Assembly: GCA_963702935.1 (NCBI GenBank)
Contig: OY969772.1
Coordinates: 3,782,001-3,846,000 of the forward strand
Direction: 5' to 3'
DNA: 64,000 nt
Source: DAOTWA01 sp963702935
GTDB taxonomy: Bacteria; Chloroflexota; Anaerolineae; Anaerolineales; Anaerolineaceae
The translations under genes and the position numbers were made by a program. Of this stretch, positions 9,084 to 18,685 are shown piece by piece. Under the pieces are notes generated by a model. That model had not been told where the DNA came from, ran no database searches, and worked only from the letters and a program-made list of their open reading frames with translations. Numbering within the stretch: the first letter of the stretch is position 1; each line of letters starts with the position of its first letter.

Positions 9084-11263
9084 TTTTCGCCTGATGAAGG
9101 GGAAGGCTCGGGTGAAATGGGGTTCGAGGCCGCCAGCGGGCGGGTTTTCTCGATGGGGGAAACCGGCAGCCCGGCAGCCATTTTCAGCTCCGGGTAGCGA
9201 ATGCGCGGGTGGTAGATGCCTTGCAGGGTCCTGGTAAATAAATCGGCGGTCTTGGACAGATCGCTCAGCGTCAGGCGGGTGTCATCGAGCTGCCCTTCTT
9301 TCAGCAGGTAGTCGAAAACGCTTTTGATCAGTTTGCGCAGCTCCTCCTCGTCTTTGGGCAGCTCGGCGCGCGCGCGCGCTTCACATCCATCGGCGAGCAT
9401 CAGCAGGGCCGTCTCTCGGGATTGGGGGCGGGGACCGGGATAGCGGAACATTTCTTTATCTACCAGGTCCGCGTCTCCTCCGGCAGCCTCGATGGCTTGA
9501 TTGTATTGATAGCGGGTGAGCAGTGTGCCGTGGTGCTCGCGAATGAAATCGCGAATGCGCGGTGGGAGCCGGTAGCGGCGGGCGAGCAAAAGACCATCCG
9601 TCACGTGCTGGATGATGGTGGCTGCGCTCGTCGTGGGGTCCAGGTCGTCGTGCGGGTTGAGGTTGGTGGGCACCTGATTCTCGATGAAGAAGGACGGATT
9701 CAGGGCTTTGCCGGCGTCGTGATAGATGGCTCCCACGCGGGTCAGCAAGGCGTCTGCGCCGATGCGCTCGGCGGCCTGTTCCGCCAGGTTGGCGACCTGT
9801 AAAGTGTGCTGGTACGTGCCGGGGGCGTTATGCAGGATGAATTGCAGCAAAGGCTGGTCAGGACGGGAAATTTCCATAAGCTGGAGCGCCGTCGTCTTCC
9901 CCAACAATTGCGCGAAGAGGAATTGGAAGAGCATGGTCAGGCTGGCGGAAGCCAGGCCATTGAAAAAGGCCGCCCCGACCAGCGTAGCGATGCCGATCCA
10001 ATCCGTCAACAAATCGGTCAGACGATAAGCCAGGATCACGGCTGCGCCGGAGACGCCGATTGCTACTCCCGCCCAGAAGAAATTGGCCACGCGCCGGGCG
10101 TATCCCAAGACCAGCACGCCGCACAAGCTGCTCAGGACGTAGAAAAGGGTCAGATCCAGACTGTTGGGCAAGCCGTAGGCTGCCAGGACGCTGAGCACCA
10201 GAGAGAGCACCAACCCGACTTCGACGTTGAATAGCGCGGCGATGGTCAGGCCAAAAGCGGGGATGGGGTAAAGATAAGGCAACACTGCCCGGTTGGGGAT
10301 GAGGAAACGGGCGCCGTAGAGGAAGAGCAGGAAGGTGATCGCGATCAGGATCAGGCTGCGCGGCTCGTCCATGGGTGGCTGGTTCCGGCGCATGAAATAC
10401 AAGGCGATGAAACCGCTGGTCAATAATACCAACGCCGCCGCCGCCAACATGTCCTGGTTGTAATGGGTCGGCTGTACCAAGCCCAGCACGTTGAGCGCTT
10501 CCCAGATGCTGGGGGTAATGATTTGCCCTCTGGAGACGATGGTCTCTCCGGCCATGAAAGTGCGCGTGACCGGTTTTACCGTATCGCTGACCTGCTTCTT
10601 GACGGCGGCAGTTTGATCGGGGCTGTACAGGCTATTGGGGACGATGAAGGCTGTGGCCAATTCAGATACGATCGAAGCCTGGTCTTGCGGAAGGGAAAAG
10701 CTGATGAGGGTGGGAACGCTGTGTTTGGCATCCTCCACCTGGGTGTCCCGGATGGTATTGCGCATGACCTGTTCCAGCACATTCAAAGCTTCTTGCTGGA
10801 CGGCCTGCCAACGATTGTCGCTCAGCGCCAGGATACGCTCGGCGCTGTCCAGGGACAGGTGCAGGTCGTTCATGGCCGAGAGGTCGGTCAATTTCTGCCC
10901 CTGAGAGCTGTATGCGTCGAAGCGTACGGTGGTGACATAGGTGATAGCGGCGCTCATTTGCTCGATCTGGTGGCGCGCGATGCTGGGGTCGGCCGGCAGA
11001 TAAACAGGGGCCACCGTGTTTTCTGCGCTCTGGCGGGCCTGCTCGGTCAAAACGTCGCTGGTATAAGTGATGGTCTTCGGGGATTGGATGTCTGTGGAAG
11101 ATACGTCCCCCGCCTTAATCGGAAACGAGGTCGGACGAAGCGCGATGGGCAGCACGAGCGCTGCCATGGCCATTCCGCTACACAGTAGAAGTAACAATAC
11201 CCGCAGTACTGTGCTTTTCGGGAAGGCCCTGTGCGTATACTCCCGACCTAAAAGGGGAACCAT
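9080..11263 (-). CDS. pgpH: PgpH-type 7TM-HD cyclic-di-AMP phosphodiesterase
   Basis: A 727-residue membrane protein. One N-terminal transmembrane helix precedes a large extracytoplasmic 7TMR-HDED domain (residues ~40-270). Seven membrane helices follow (~275-470) and then a cytoplasmic HD domain. HD residues are visible in APGTYQHTLQVANLA, IYHDAGK (the HD pair) and FIREHHGT. Known members hydrolyse c-di-AMP. Its length is normal for the family. It is the promoter-proximal gene of pgpH-ybeY-dgkA. Confidence 0.94.
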   Translation of the reverse strand: MVPLLGREYTHRAFPKSTVLRVLLLLLCSGMAMAALVLPIALRPTSFPIKAGDVSSTDIQSPKTITYTSDVLTEQARQSAENTVAPVYLPADPSIARHQIEQMSAAITYVTTVRFDAYSSQGQKLTDLSAMNDLHLSLDSAERILALSDNRWQAVQQEALNVLEQVMRNTIRDTQVEDAKHSVPTLISFSLPQDQASIVSELATAFIVPNSLYSPDQTAAVKKQVSDTVKPVTRTFMAGETIVSRGQIITPSIWEALNVLGLVQPTHYNQDMLAAAALVLLTSGFIALYFMRRNQPPMDEPRSLILIAITFLLFLYGARFLIPNRAVLPYLYPIPAFGLTIAALFNVEVGLVLSLVLSVLAAYGLPNSLDLTLFYVLSSLCGVLVLGYARRVANFFWAGVAIGVSGAAVILAYRLTDLLTDWIGIATLVGAAFFNGLASASLTMLFQFLFAQLLGKTTALQLMEISRPDQPLLQFILHNAPGTYQHTLQVANLAEQAAERIGADALLTRVGAIYHDAGKALNPSFFIENQVPTNLNPHDDLDPTTSAATIIQHVTDGLLLARRYRLPPRIRDFIREHHGTLLTRYQYNQAIEAAGGDADLVDKEMFRYPGPRPQSRETALLMLADGCEARARAELPKDEEELRKLIKSVFDYLLKEGQLDDTRLTLSDLSKTADLFTRTLQGIYHPRIRYPELKMAAGLPVSPIEKTRPLAASNPISPEPSPSSGEK

Positions 11264-11327
11264 TGGTTTAATTCTTTTGCAGCAGTTGTCGCACTGCCTG
11301 ACTCACCTGATCTCCTGGAGCTTTGCC

Positions 11328-11717
11328 CTAAATCCGCGGCATGAGCACTTTCATGACTTTCCCCATATCCGATGGAGAAGTAGCGCCCACCTCCTGGATG
11401 GCGGCCTGGGCCAGCTCGTTCAGCTCGTCCAGCGTGAGAGGCTTGGGAAGAAAAGAATAGAGCACTTCGATTTCATCTTCAGAAGCTTTGATGATATCCG
11501 GCCTGGCGGCTTTCTGGGCGTCTTCGATCAATTCGCGCCGGCTCTTGATCTCTTTTTGCAAGATTGCCATCAAGGCAGCTTCATCCAACGGGCCGCCTTT
11601 TTCGACTTCCGCCAGCTTGATGCTGGATAAGGCCATGCGTAACGTCCTTCTCTGAACGTCATTTTGAGCCCGCATGGCGTCTTTTAGGGCATTTTCCAGC
11701 TTCTGTTTCGTTTCCAT
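11328..11717 (-). CDS. yqeY: GatB/YqeY-domain protein with premature amber stop
   Basis: A 129-residue YqeY family protein; YqeY resembles the tail domain of the GatB amidotransferase subunit and may bind tRNA. The family sequence METKQKLENALKDAMR...DMGKVMKVLMPRI is recognisable. It stops at TAG (11328-11330) where relatives continue with a Lys and about 20 more residues. Reading past the TAG in the same frame gives GKAPGDQVSQAVRQLLQKN and then TAA at 11268-11270, which is exactly the missing family tail. So an AAG codon appears changed to TAG, by mutation or base-calling error. Confidence 0.85.
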   Translation of the reverse strand: METKQKLENALKDAMRAQNDVQRRTLRMALSSIKLAEVEKGGPLDEAALMAILQKEIKSRRELIEDAQKAARPDIIKASEDEIEVLYSFLPKPLTLDELNELAQAAIQEVGATSPSDMGKVMKVLMPRI

Positions 11718-11733
11718 AGGCTCATTATACCCC

Positions 11734-12303
11734 TTAGGGACCTGCGACGGTTATCCTGTCCTTGATTTGCTCGAATAAAGCCGGCCCAATGCCGGGGACG
11801 AGCTGGATGTCTTCGATGCTCAGGAAGGGGCCATTGGTATCGTGGTAAGCGATGATTTCCTTGGCCTTGGCGGGGCCAATGCCGGGGAGCTGGTCCAGCT
11901 CTTCCGGCAAGGCGCTGTTGATGTTGATCAGAGCATTCGCCTCAGCGCCTGTCGGGGAGCTGGCGGAAGGGCTGCCGGTTTGCGCGGTGGTTTCCAGCTT
12001 CGAGGGCACGAGCACCTGCTGCCCGTCCTTTAGAGGAGCGGCCAGATTGATCCTCTCTACCGCGGCGTCCGCAGTCAACCCGCCGGCGGCCTGGACGGCA
12101 TCGTTGACCCGCGAGCCGCGCGGCAGGGTGTATAACCCTGAATTTTGCACCGCCCCGGCGACGTGCGCCGTCAGGGGGGCAGGCGTGGGTGGTGGGATCA
12201 ATTGGATAGCGCCACCCCGGGGGGAGCTGCTGACCAGCACAACCAGCCCGGCGGCCAGCAGGCCGATGAACACTCCCAGGACGAGCACTTGCCAGGTCTT
12301 CAC
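11734..12303 (-). CDS. comEA: ComEA-like membrane-anchored SLBB + helix-hairpin-helix protein
   Basis: A 189-residue protein with an N-terminal membrane anchor (VLVLGVFIGLLAAGLVVLV). A Pro-rich linker and a SLBB domain (VAGAVQNSGLYTLPRGSRV) follow. The C-terminal pair of helix-hairpin-helix motifs reads INSALPEELDQLPGIGPAKA and IQLVPGIGPALFEQI. ComEA proteins bind DNA on the outside of the membrane during transformation. No comEC is next to it in this window. Confidence 0.9.
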   Translation of the reverse strand: MKTWQVLVLGVFIGLLAAGLVVLVSSSPRGGAIQLIPPPTPAPLTAHVAGAVQNSGLYTLPRGSRVNDAVQAAGGLTADAAVERINLAAPLKDGQQVLVPSKLETTAQTGSPSASSPTGAEANALININSALPEELDQLPGIGPAKAKEIIAYHDTNGPFLSIEDIQLVPGIGPALFEQIKDRITVAGP

Positions 12304-12312
12304 GCTTTCTCC

Positions 12313-13212
12313 CTATGTGATGATGGCAGTTTCCGTGAGCTTCTCCTCGGCCATCATGGCGTTGAAAGCCGCGATCGAGACCTCCAGCATGTCGAGGCCA
12401 GGCTCGCGGGTCGTCAGGTGCTGCAGGGCCAGATTGGGCTTGATGATCAGCTTTACGAAACCCGAATTAAGATGGCCGGCCGTCCAGCGGATGTATTCGT
12501 AAGCCAGTCCGGCCAGGACGGGGATGAAGATGACCCTGGTGAGCAGCCTCCAGGCGGTCGGCAGCGGGCCGAGGAGGGAGAAGACCAGGATGGAGAGCAG
12601 CACCAGGGTGAGCAGGAAAGCTGTGCCACAGCGCGGGTGTTCGAGCGAGTAGCGTGATACGACCTCGGGCGTCAGCTCGGCGCCGGCTTCGTAGGCATTG
12701 ATGGCCTTGTGCTCTGCCCCGTGGTAAGCAAACACCCGGCGGATATCGGGCATGAAACCGATGCCCCAGATGTAACCCACCAGCAGGAACAGGCGCAGGA
12801 TCCCCTCGACCACGTTGCTCCACCAGGCGTTCAAGCCGAGGAAGCGTTCGGACAATTGGCCGACTCCGGCGGGCAGCAAAAAGAACAGGGCAACACCGAA
12901 CAGCAGGGAAACGCCCAGGGTCAGGTAGAGAGCGGGGCCTTCGATCTTTTCCTCTTCTCCGGTCTGAGTGTTGGCCGAAAGAGTCAGAGCGCGCATGCCC
13001 AGGCCCAAGGAATCCCACAAAACCAGTAAACCGCGCAGGAAGGGGATGCGCGCCAGGCTGCTCTTGTAGACCCCGCTCAGAGGCTCGGCATGGACGGCAA
13101 TTTGGCCGTCGGGGGCGCGCATGGCAATAGCCATGTTCCTTGCCCCGCGCATCATCACGCCCTCAATGACCGCCTGGCCGCCATAATTGATTAATTTCTC
13201 TTTGGGACTCAT
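12313..13212 (-). CDS. DUF1385 (YqhQ-like) membrane protein
   Basis: A 299-residue multi-helix membrane protein whose N-terminus GGQAVIEGVMMRGARNMAIA is the DUF1385 signature. AYHGAEHKAINAYEAGAEL and HPRCGTAFLL are further family blocks. The His/Glu/Cys-rich segments suggest a metal or redox site, but the function is not known. Start 13212 was chosen for its GGTGAGGG site and because family proteins begin near this point. It is 9 bp upstream of comEA. Confidence 0.9.
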   Translation of the reverse strand: MSPKEKLINYGGQAVIEGVMMRGARNMAIAMRAPDGQIAVHAEPLSGVYKSSLARIPFLRGLLVLWDSLGLGMRALTLSANTQTGEEEKIEGPALYLTLGVSLLFGVALFFLLPAGVGQLSERFLGLNAWWSNVVEGILRLFLLVGYIWGIGFMPDIRRVFAYHGAEHKAINAYEAGAELTPEVVSRYSLEHPRCGTAFLLTLVLLSILVFSLLGPLPTAWRLLTRVIFIPVLAGLAYEYIRWTAGHLNSGFVKLIIKPNLALQHLTTREPGLDMLEVSIAAFNAMMAEEKLTETAIIT

Positions 13213-13238
13213 GATACCCTCACCGCTAATCATCCTTG

Positions 13239-14621
13239 CTAATTCGAATCGCGTAAATTGTAAAAGAAATGGATCAACGCATCGATCCCACGCGCCCAGG
13301 TTGGCACGTGGAGCTTTTCATTGGGGGCGTGGATGTTGTCGTCCGGAAGGCCAAACCCCGTGAGAACGGAATCGATCTTCAGGATTTCTTGCATATCGGC
13401 CACGATGGGCACGCTGCCGCCTTCACGCTTGAATACGGGCGGCTTGCCCCACACCGTGGCGAGGGCGCGGCTGAGGGCCTGGACGCCGGCGGAGTTGCGG
13501 TCGGTGATGCAGGCCGGTCCGCCGGCCATGGGGGTCACCTCCCAGCGGACGCTATGCGGGGCGCGCTCCGTGAGGTATTGCAACAACTGGCGATGGACTT
13601 CCGCCGGGTCCTGGTCGGGAACCAGGCGCATGGAAAGCTTGGCCATGGCCCAGGCGGGGAGCACGGTCTTCGACCCCTCGCCGGTGTAGCCCGAATACAG
13701 GCCATTTACCTCCAGGGTGGGGCGGGCGCCGGTGCGCTCGGCGGGGGTGAAGCCTTTCTCTCCCCACAGGGCAGGTGCGCCGGTCTTCTGTAAATAATAA
13801 TTGTCCGTCATATCGAGGCGGGCCAGCTCGGCGCGTTCTTCCTCGGAAAGCGGGCGTACCTTGTCGTAGTAACCCGGCAGCAGGATCCTGCCGTCCTGAT
13901 CGTGCATGCCCGCAATCAATTCACACAATACCTGGGCGGGGTTATGCACGACGCCGCCATACATCCCGGAATGCAGGTCGTGCTCAGCTCCGTAGACGCG
14001 TAGCTCGAAATAGGCCAGCCCTCTCAGTGCGTACACGATGGTGGGAGTATCCGCGGCGATCATGCCGGTGTCCGGGTTGAGGGCCATGTCGCTGGCCAGC
14101 AGAGCCTTGTGCTCCTGGATGAAGGGCCCCAGGTTGGGCGAGCCGATTTCTTCTTCGCCTTCCAGGATGAATTTGACGTTGACGGGTAACCCGCCGTTGT
14201 GCATCAGCGCCTCGATGGCATCCAGGGTGGCCATGAGCTGGCCCTTCATGTCGGATGCCCCGCGGGCGAATAAATCGTCACCACGTTGGGTGGGATCGAA
14301 GGGAGGGCTTTGCCAAAGCTCCAGTGGCTCGGCCGGCTGCACGTCGTAATGCCCGTAGATCAACACTGTGGGGAGGTTGTTCCCGGCTTTTAGCCACTCG
14401 GCGTACACCACCGGATGCCCTTTGGTGGGGAGTATCTGCACGCCCTGCATACCCAGGCGGCGCAGGTGATCTGCCAGCCATTCGGCGGTGCGCTGCATGT
14501 CGGGCTTATTCTCCGGCTCGGTGGATACAGAGGGGATACGCAGCAAGGCTTTCAATTCTTCGACAAATCGAGGCCTGTTAGCGTGCGCATATTGTAAGGC
14601 GGATTCACGGACATCAGGCAT
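13239..14621 (-). CDS. M20-family dipeptidase
   Basis: A 460-residue cytoplasmic zinc peptidase of the CNDP/ArgE-DapE type. Metal ligands are in LIYGHYDVQP (His, Asp), DMKGQLM, LEGEEEIGSPN (catalytic Glu pair), NPDTGMI and the terminal DDNIHAPNEKL. The lid/dimerisation domain (~190-330) has LRVYGAEHDLHSGMYGG. It probably cleaves dipeptides or acyl-amino acids; the exact substrate is not readable. Confidence 0.94.
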   Translation of the reverse strand: MPDVRESALQYAHANRPRFVEELKALLRIPSVSTEPENKPDMQRTAEWLADHLRRLGMQGVQILPTKGHPVVYAEWLKAGNNLPTVLIYGHYDVQPAEPLELWQSPPFDPTQRGDDLFARGASDMKGQLMATLDAIEALMHNGGLPVNVKFILEGEEEIGSPNLGPFIQEHKALLASDMALNPDTGMIAADTPTIVYALRGLAYFELRVYGAEHDLHSGMYGGVVHNPAQVLCELIAGMHDQDGRILLPGYYDKVRPLSEEERAELARLDMTDNYYLQKTGAPALWGEKGFTPAERTGARPTLEVNGLYSGYTGEGSKTVLPAWAMAKLSMRLVPDQDPAEVHRQLLQYLTERAPHSVRWEVTPMAGGPACITDRNSAGVQALSRALATVWGKPPVFKREGGSVPIVADMQEILKIDSVLTGFGLPDDNIHAPNEKLHVPTWARGIDALIHFFYNLRDSN

Positions 14622-15076
14622 TAGTTGTTTAACCTCACAAATTCAGAAATGAGTTCTGCCCCTCGATACTCGATTGTTCGACCAGGGGGCAACGCATTGA
14701 TTATATGCTATTTTCGAGCTTTTTTGTGCGGCAGGGAATCTTCAGGAATCTTGTAGTTTTTAATTGCACCTCTAAAAGCTCTGTGCTACAATTGACTTGA
14801 CTACGGATTCGGTGGTCGACGTGGGTAAACCTGCGCCGGCGTCGGGTTGCGAGCGCCCGTCGAAAAGTGCCGCCTTCCAAGATCCACCGATCCTATGCCT
14901 CATTTGATTAACTTTCACTCTTCCACACTATCGAGACCAGCCCTGAGAAGGATGGGCCTTTTCCTCGTATTCACCAGATCTCTTTCTGAGTGGCTTGATC
15001 TCCCATTTATTAATGGGAATTGCCTTCAGGGCAAGAAGCTGGCGACGGGGAAAGTGCGCCTGTTTTGGGAGGGTGT
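14622..15076. other. Intergenic region between divergent M20 peptidase and Nudix genes
   Basis: A 455-bp divergent promoter region without a credible gene. An open frame at 14847-15080 has no family resemblance and overlaps the Nudix start, so it was not called. One sigma-70-like promoter can be seen (14764-14792). Confidence 0.6.
14764..14792 (+). promoter_or_regulatory. Sigma-70-like promoter
   Basis: TTGCAC (14764-14769) and TACAAT (14787-14792) are separated by exactly 17 bases. It points to the Nudix gene and possibly the whole SsnA/F420/molybdenum island, with a leader of about 280 nt. Confidence 0.5.
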
Positions 15077-15706
15077 ATGACCCCAGAAGATTTTCCTCGC
15101 TGGCTGGCATGGGCCAGAGAGATCCAGGCCATTGGCCAGACCGGCTGCCATTTTTCGGCCAACGAATTCGACCGGCAGCGCTACACGCGCCTCATAGAAT
15201 TGGCCAGCGAGATTCTGGCAGGGTATACTCATTTTCCTCAAGAGGATTTGCAGGAGAGTTTCCTGCTTCAAACTGGATATGCGACCCCCAAAGTGGACGT
15301 GCGCGCAGCGATCTTCCGCGACGAGCAGGTGCTGTTAGTGCGGGAACGCTCGGATGGCGGCTGGTCGCTTCCCGGCGGTTGGGCCGACGTCAACGAGGCG
15401 CCCGCCGCCATGGTCGAAAGAGAGGTCTGGGAGGAAAGCGGGTTTCACGCGCGCGCCCAAAAGGTGATCGGGGTGTACGAATCGAACCACGATCGTGAGC
15501 CGCTCCTGGTTTACCACGCCTATAAAGTGGTCTTCCTGTGCGACTTGCTGGACGGAGAAGCGCGCCCCAGTAACGAGACCAGCGCGGTGGATTTCTTTCC
15601 GCTGGATGCTTTGCCCCCATTTTCGGTGTACCGCACGCAGTTGCGCTTTATCCAGGAAGCGTTTGCCCACCTGCACGATCCTGGCCGTCCGGCCGCATTC
15701 GATTGA
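15077..15706 (+). CDS. Nudix hydrolase with N-terminal NUDIX_4-like domain
   Basis: A 209-residue hydrolase of nucleoside-diphosphate-linked compounds. Residues 1-65 form the helical N-terminal domain found in ADP-ribose/ADP-sugar type Nudix proteins. The Nudix box lies in GGWADVNEAPAAMVEREVWE followed by ESGF. ATG 15077 was chosen because a GGGAGGG site lies directly upstream and the protein then begins MTPEDFPRWLAWA, the usual family start. It precedes the ssnA-like gene by 74 bp. Confidence 0.9.
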   Translation: MTPEDFPRWLAWAREIQAIGQTGCHFSANEFDRQRYTRLIELASEILAGYTHFPQEDLQESFLLQTGYATPKVDVRAAIFRDEQVLLVRERSDGGWSLPGGWADVNEAPAAMVEREVWEESGFHARAQKVIGVYESNHDREPLLVYHAYKVVFLCDLLDGEARPSNETSAVDFFPLDALPPFSVYRTQLRFIQEAFAHLHDPGRPAAFD

Positions 15707-15780
15707 AAGCGGTGAACGTCCGGGGGTGGTTTTGTCGGAAAATGTTGAAAATCTATTCTGTGGTTTGAGAGGGTAGGAAA

Positions 15781-17131
15781 ATGTTAATCACAAATGCATC
15801 GTTGATAACCTGGGGAAACCCCAACCGTATCCTGCAAGGTCACGCCCTTTTGATCGAGAAGGGACGCATCTCCGACCTGGGACCGCAAGCCGAGCTTATC
15901 GCCCGGTACCCGCAGGCCGAGAAATTGGATGCGGGTGGGCAATACGTGATGCCCGGCAATATTTGTGCGCACACCCATTTCTACGGGGCTTTCTCTCGCG
16001 GCATGGGCATCCCGGGATCTGCGCCGGAGAATTTCCCCGAAATCCTGGGGAAGCTGTGGTGGCCGCTGGATAAATCTCTCAGCATGGAAGACGTGCGTTA
16101 CTCTGCGCTGGTGTGTCTAGTGGACGCTATCCGGCATGGGACCACCACGCTGGTCGACCATCACGCTTCGCCCAACGCGATCGACGGGTCGTTGGACGTG
16201 ATCGCCCAGGCGGTGGACGAGTCGGGCCTGCGCGCCGCCTTGTGCTACGAGGTCACCGACCGGGATGGCGAGGAGCGGGCGCGCGCGGGCATCCGCGAGA
16301 ACGTGCGCTTCATCCAGCGCGTCAGAGAGGAGCACCCGGCAGAGGGGCGTTTGGCCGCCCTATTCGGGCTGCACGCCAGTCTGACCCTCTCGGATCAGAC
16401 GCTGGAAGCCTGCCGCGAGGCCGTCCCGGCAGGGACGGGTTTCCACACCCACGTGGCGGAGGGCATCGCGGATGAGTACGATAGCCTGGCTAAATCCGGC
16501 ACGCGCGTGGTGGAACCGCCTGCAAAAACATGCCATCCTCGGGCCGCACTCAGTCATTGCTCACGCGGTGCACGTGGACGCGCGCGAGATCTTCCTGCTC
16601 TCTGAGAGCGGCTCCTGGGTGACCCACCAGCCGCGCTCGAACATGAATAACGCCGTGGGCGTCGCCCCGGTCGAGTTCTTCTTGCGGGCGGGAGTGCGCG
16701 TCTGCCTGGGAAACGACGGCTTTACCAACGCCATGTGGGAAGAATGGAAATCCGCTTACATGGTGCACAAGCTTTGGAACCTCGATCCCCGGCGCATGTC
16801 CGGAACCGCCGTGGCCGAGATGGGAATCTACAACAACGCCGCCCTGGCCAACACGCTCTTCCCGAATGCGCCCCTGGGTGTGATCGATAAAGGCGCCCAG
16901 GCCGATCTGATCTTCGTGGATTATCACCCCTTCACCATAATGAATCCGGGGAACCTCCCCTGGCACATTATCTTTGGCTTCCACGAGAGCATGATCACCA
17001 CTACCATGGTGGCCGGCAAGCTGTTGATGCACGACCACAAGCTGCTGACTCTGGACGAGGAAGCCATCGCCAGCCGCGCCCGCCAGCTCTCGGCAGAGAC
17101 CTGGAAACGCTATCAACAAAGATTCGCATGA
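15781..17131 (+). CDS. ssnA: SsnA-like aminohydrolase of the selenium/molybdenum hydroxylase system (one frameshift)
   Basis: An amidohydrolase-superfamily TIM barrel that resembles E. coli SsnA along its whole length, corrected to about 449 residues. Metal ligands are in CAHTHFYGAFSRG and in HTHVAEG; DHHASP, LWWPLD, RSNMNN and IIFGFHES match SsnA-specific blocks. SsnA is a marker of selenium-dependent molybdenum hydroxylase loci and probably deaminates a heterocycle, but its substrate is unproven. One extra C near 16515-16517 breaks the frame. The first part reads GTRVVE in one frame and the second continues RLQKHAILGPHS in the next. Confidence 0.88.
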
Positions 17132-17156
17132 ATTCATCTTCCTTATGGAGGCTCTT

Positions 17157-17843
17157 GTGACCGAACAATCTGCAGCAATGATCCACACCATCGCCATCAT
17201 CGGCGGCACGGGGAAAGAAGGAAAGGGGCTGGCTTATCGCTGGGTGAAAGCCGGCTACCGGGTCGTCATCGGCTCGCGCCAGGCCGAAAAGGCCCAGGCG
17301 GCTGCGCAATCCATCCGCGAGAAGATTTCCGCAGCCGCACAAATAGAAGGAACGTCTAATCCGGAAGCGGCGGCGGCCGGCGATCTGGTGGCCGTGACCG
17401 TGCCGTACGCCGCTCACCGTGAAACTCTCGAAGGGCTGAAGCCGCTCCTCCAGGGAAAGATCGTGGTAGACGTGACCGTGCCCCTGGTGCCCCCCAAAGT
17501 GACACGGGTGCAGATGCCGCCCGCCGGCAGCGCGGCTCAGGAAGCGCAGGCCATCCTGGGCGAGGGCGTGCAGGTGGCTTCCGCTTTCCAGAACATCTCT
17601 TACGAGCACCTGCTCAACGACGAGGAGGTGGATTGTGACGTGCTGGTGTGTGGGAGCAGTAAAGCTGCCCGGGGCGCCGTGCTGGAGCTGGTCAAAGCCG
17701 CCGGGCTGGTGGGTTGGGATGCCGGCCCGCTAGAGAACTCGGTGATCGCAGAGGGAATGACTTCCATCCTGATTGGTTTAAATAAACAGTATGGTGTACA
17801 ATCCTCTGGAATTCGCATAACCGGTATCCCCGGGCGGGGTTAG
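17157..17843 (+). CDS. npdG: F420H2:NADP+ oxidoreductase (NpdG/Fno)
   Basis: A 228-residue Rossmann-fold enzyme that moves hydride between coenzyme F420 and NADP. IAIIGGTGKEGKGLAYRW is the dinucleotide-binding loop and IGSRQAEKAQ gives the NADP 2'-phosphate specificity. VVDVTVPLVPPKV, AFQNISYEHL and LVCGSSKAA match NpdG blocks. GTG 17157 follows GGAGG by five bases; an internal ATG at 17178 is less well placed. It is the first of five F420-linked genes. Confidence 0.92.
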   Translation: MTEQSAAMIHTIAIIGGTGKEGKGLAYRWVKAGYRVVIGSRQAEKAQAAAQSIREKISAAAQIEGTSNPEAAAAGDLVAVTVPYAAHRETLEGLKPLLQGKIVVDVTVPLVPPKVTRVQMPPAGSAAQEAQAILGEGVQVASAFQNISYEHLLNDEEVDCDVLVCGSSKAARGAVLELVKAAGLVGWDAGPLENSVIAEGMTSILIGLNKQYGVQSSGIRITGIPGRG

Positions 17844-17907
17844 TTCCGGCGGCTCTCCGGCTGGAGCTAACTCCCGACGTTTTATTACTCGTTCACAAGC
17901 TACAGAT

Positions 17908-18675
17908 ATGTCATTGATCCTTACTCCATTACCAGGCATTCCAATGATCCGGCCGGGAGACGACCTGGCCGAGATCATCCTCTCAGCGGCGGATAGGGCG
18001 AAGATCACTTTGCAGGATGGAGATGTGCTCGTCCTGGCGCAAAAGATCGTGTCGAAGTCCGAGGGCAGGCTGGTGAACTTGACGGACGTATCTCCCTCCG
18101 AGCGGGCCATTCAGCTTGCCGCGCAGACCGAAAAGGACCCGCGCTTTGTCGAGCTGGTGCTCAGGGAGAGCAAGAGCGTCTTGCGTACTCGCCCGGGCAC
18201 GCTGATCGTCGAGCACAAGCTGGGGTTCGTGTGCGCTAACGCCGGTATCGACCATTCCAACGTGATGGGGCCCTCGGGCCAGGCGGAAGATTGGGTGCTG
18301 CTCCTGCCCGAAAACCCGGACCAGTCTGCCCGCGTCATCCGTGAGCGATTGGAAGCGGCTTCCAGCGCTTCGCTGGGAGTGCTGGTCATCGACTCGCACG
18401 GCCGCGCCTGGCGCATGGGGGTAGCAGGTACTTCGATTGGCTTTTCCGGCTTGCCCGGGCTGGTGGATCTGCGCGGCAAGCCGGATATCTTCGGTTATAA
18501 GCTGCGTATTACCCTGGTGGCCGCGGCTGACGAGCTGGCTGCCGCCGCCTCCCTGGTGATGGGACAGGCGGATGAAATGCTGCCGGTGGTCCACGTGCGA
18601 GGCTTCCCTTACGATCTGCGGGAAGGCGGCCTGCAAGAACTGATACGTCCTAAAGAGCAAGACCTGTTCCGTTAG
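17908..18675 (+). CDS. cofE: F420-0:gamma-glutamyl ligase CofE
   Basis: A 255-residue enzyme that adds glutamate to F420-0 with GTP. It begins with the typical LTPLPGIPMIRPGDDLAEII and DGDVLVLAQKIVSKSEGR. Other family blocks are NAGIDHSNVMG, VLVIDSHGRAWRMG and SLVMGQADE. It lacks the extra C-terminal nitroreductase-like domain of actinobacterial FbiB, so it is the archaeal/Chloroflexota short type. It is followed 10 bp later by the 2H phosphoesterase gene. Confidence 0.95.
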   Translation: MSLILTPLPGIPMIRPGDDLAEIILSAADRAKITLQDGDVLVLAQKIVSKSEGRLVNLTDVSPSERAIQLAAQTEKDPRFVELVLRESKSVLRTRPGTLIVEHKLGFVCANAGIDHSNVMGPSGQAEDWVLLLPENPDQSARVIRERLEAASSASLGVLVIDSHGRAWRMGVAGTSIGFSGLPGLVDLRGKPDIFGYKLRITLVAAADELAAAASLVMGQADEMLPVVHVRGFPYDLREGGLQELIRPKEQDLFR

Positions 18676-18685
18676 GATTTCTCGT

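Noticed and set aside
14847..15080. A 77-codon plus-strand open frame before the Nudix gene
   Set aside because: No ribosome-binding site, no family resemblance, and it overlaps the well-supported Nudix start.
17844..17907. Hairpin between npdG and cofE as a riboswitch
   Set aside because: Only a short, imperfect stem is visible, with no conserved core that I recognise.
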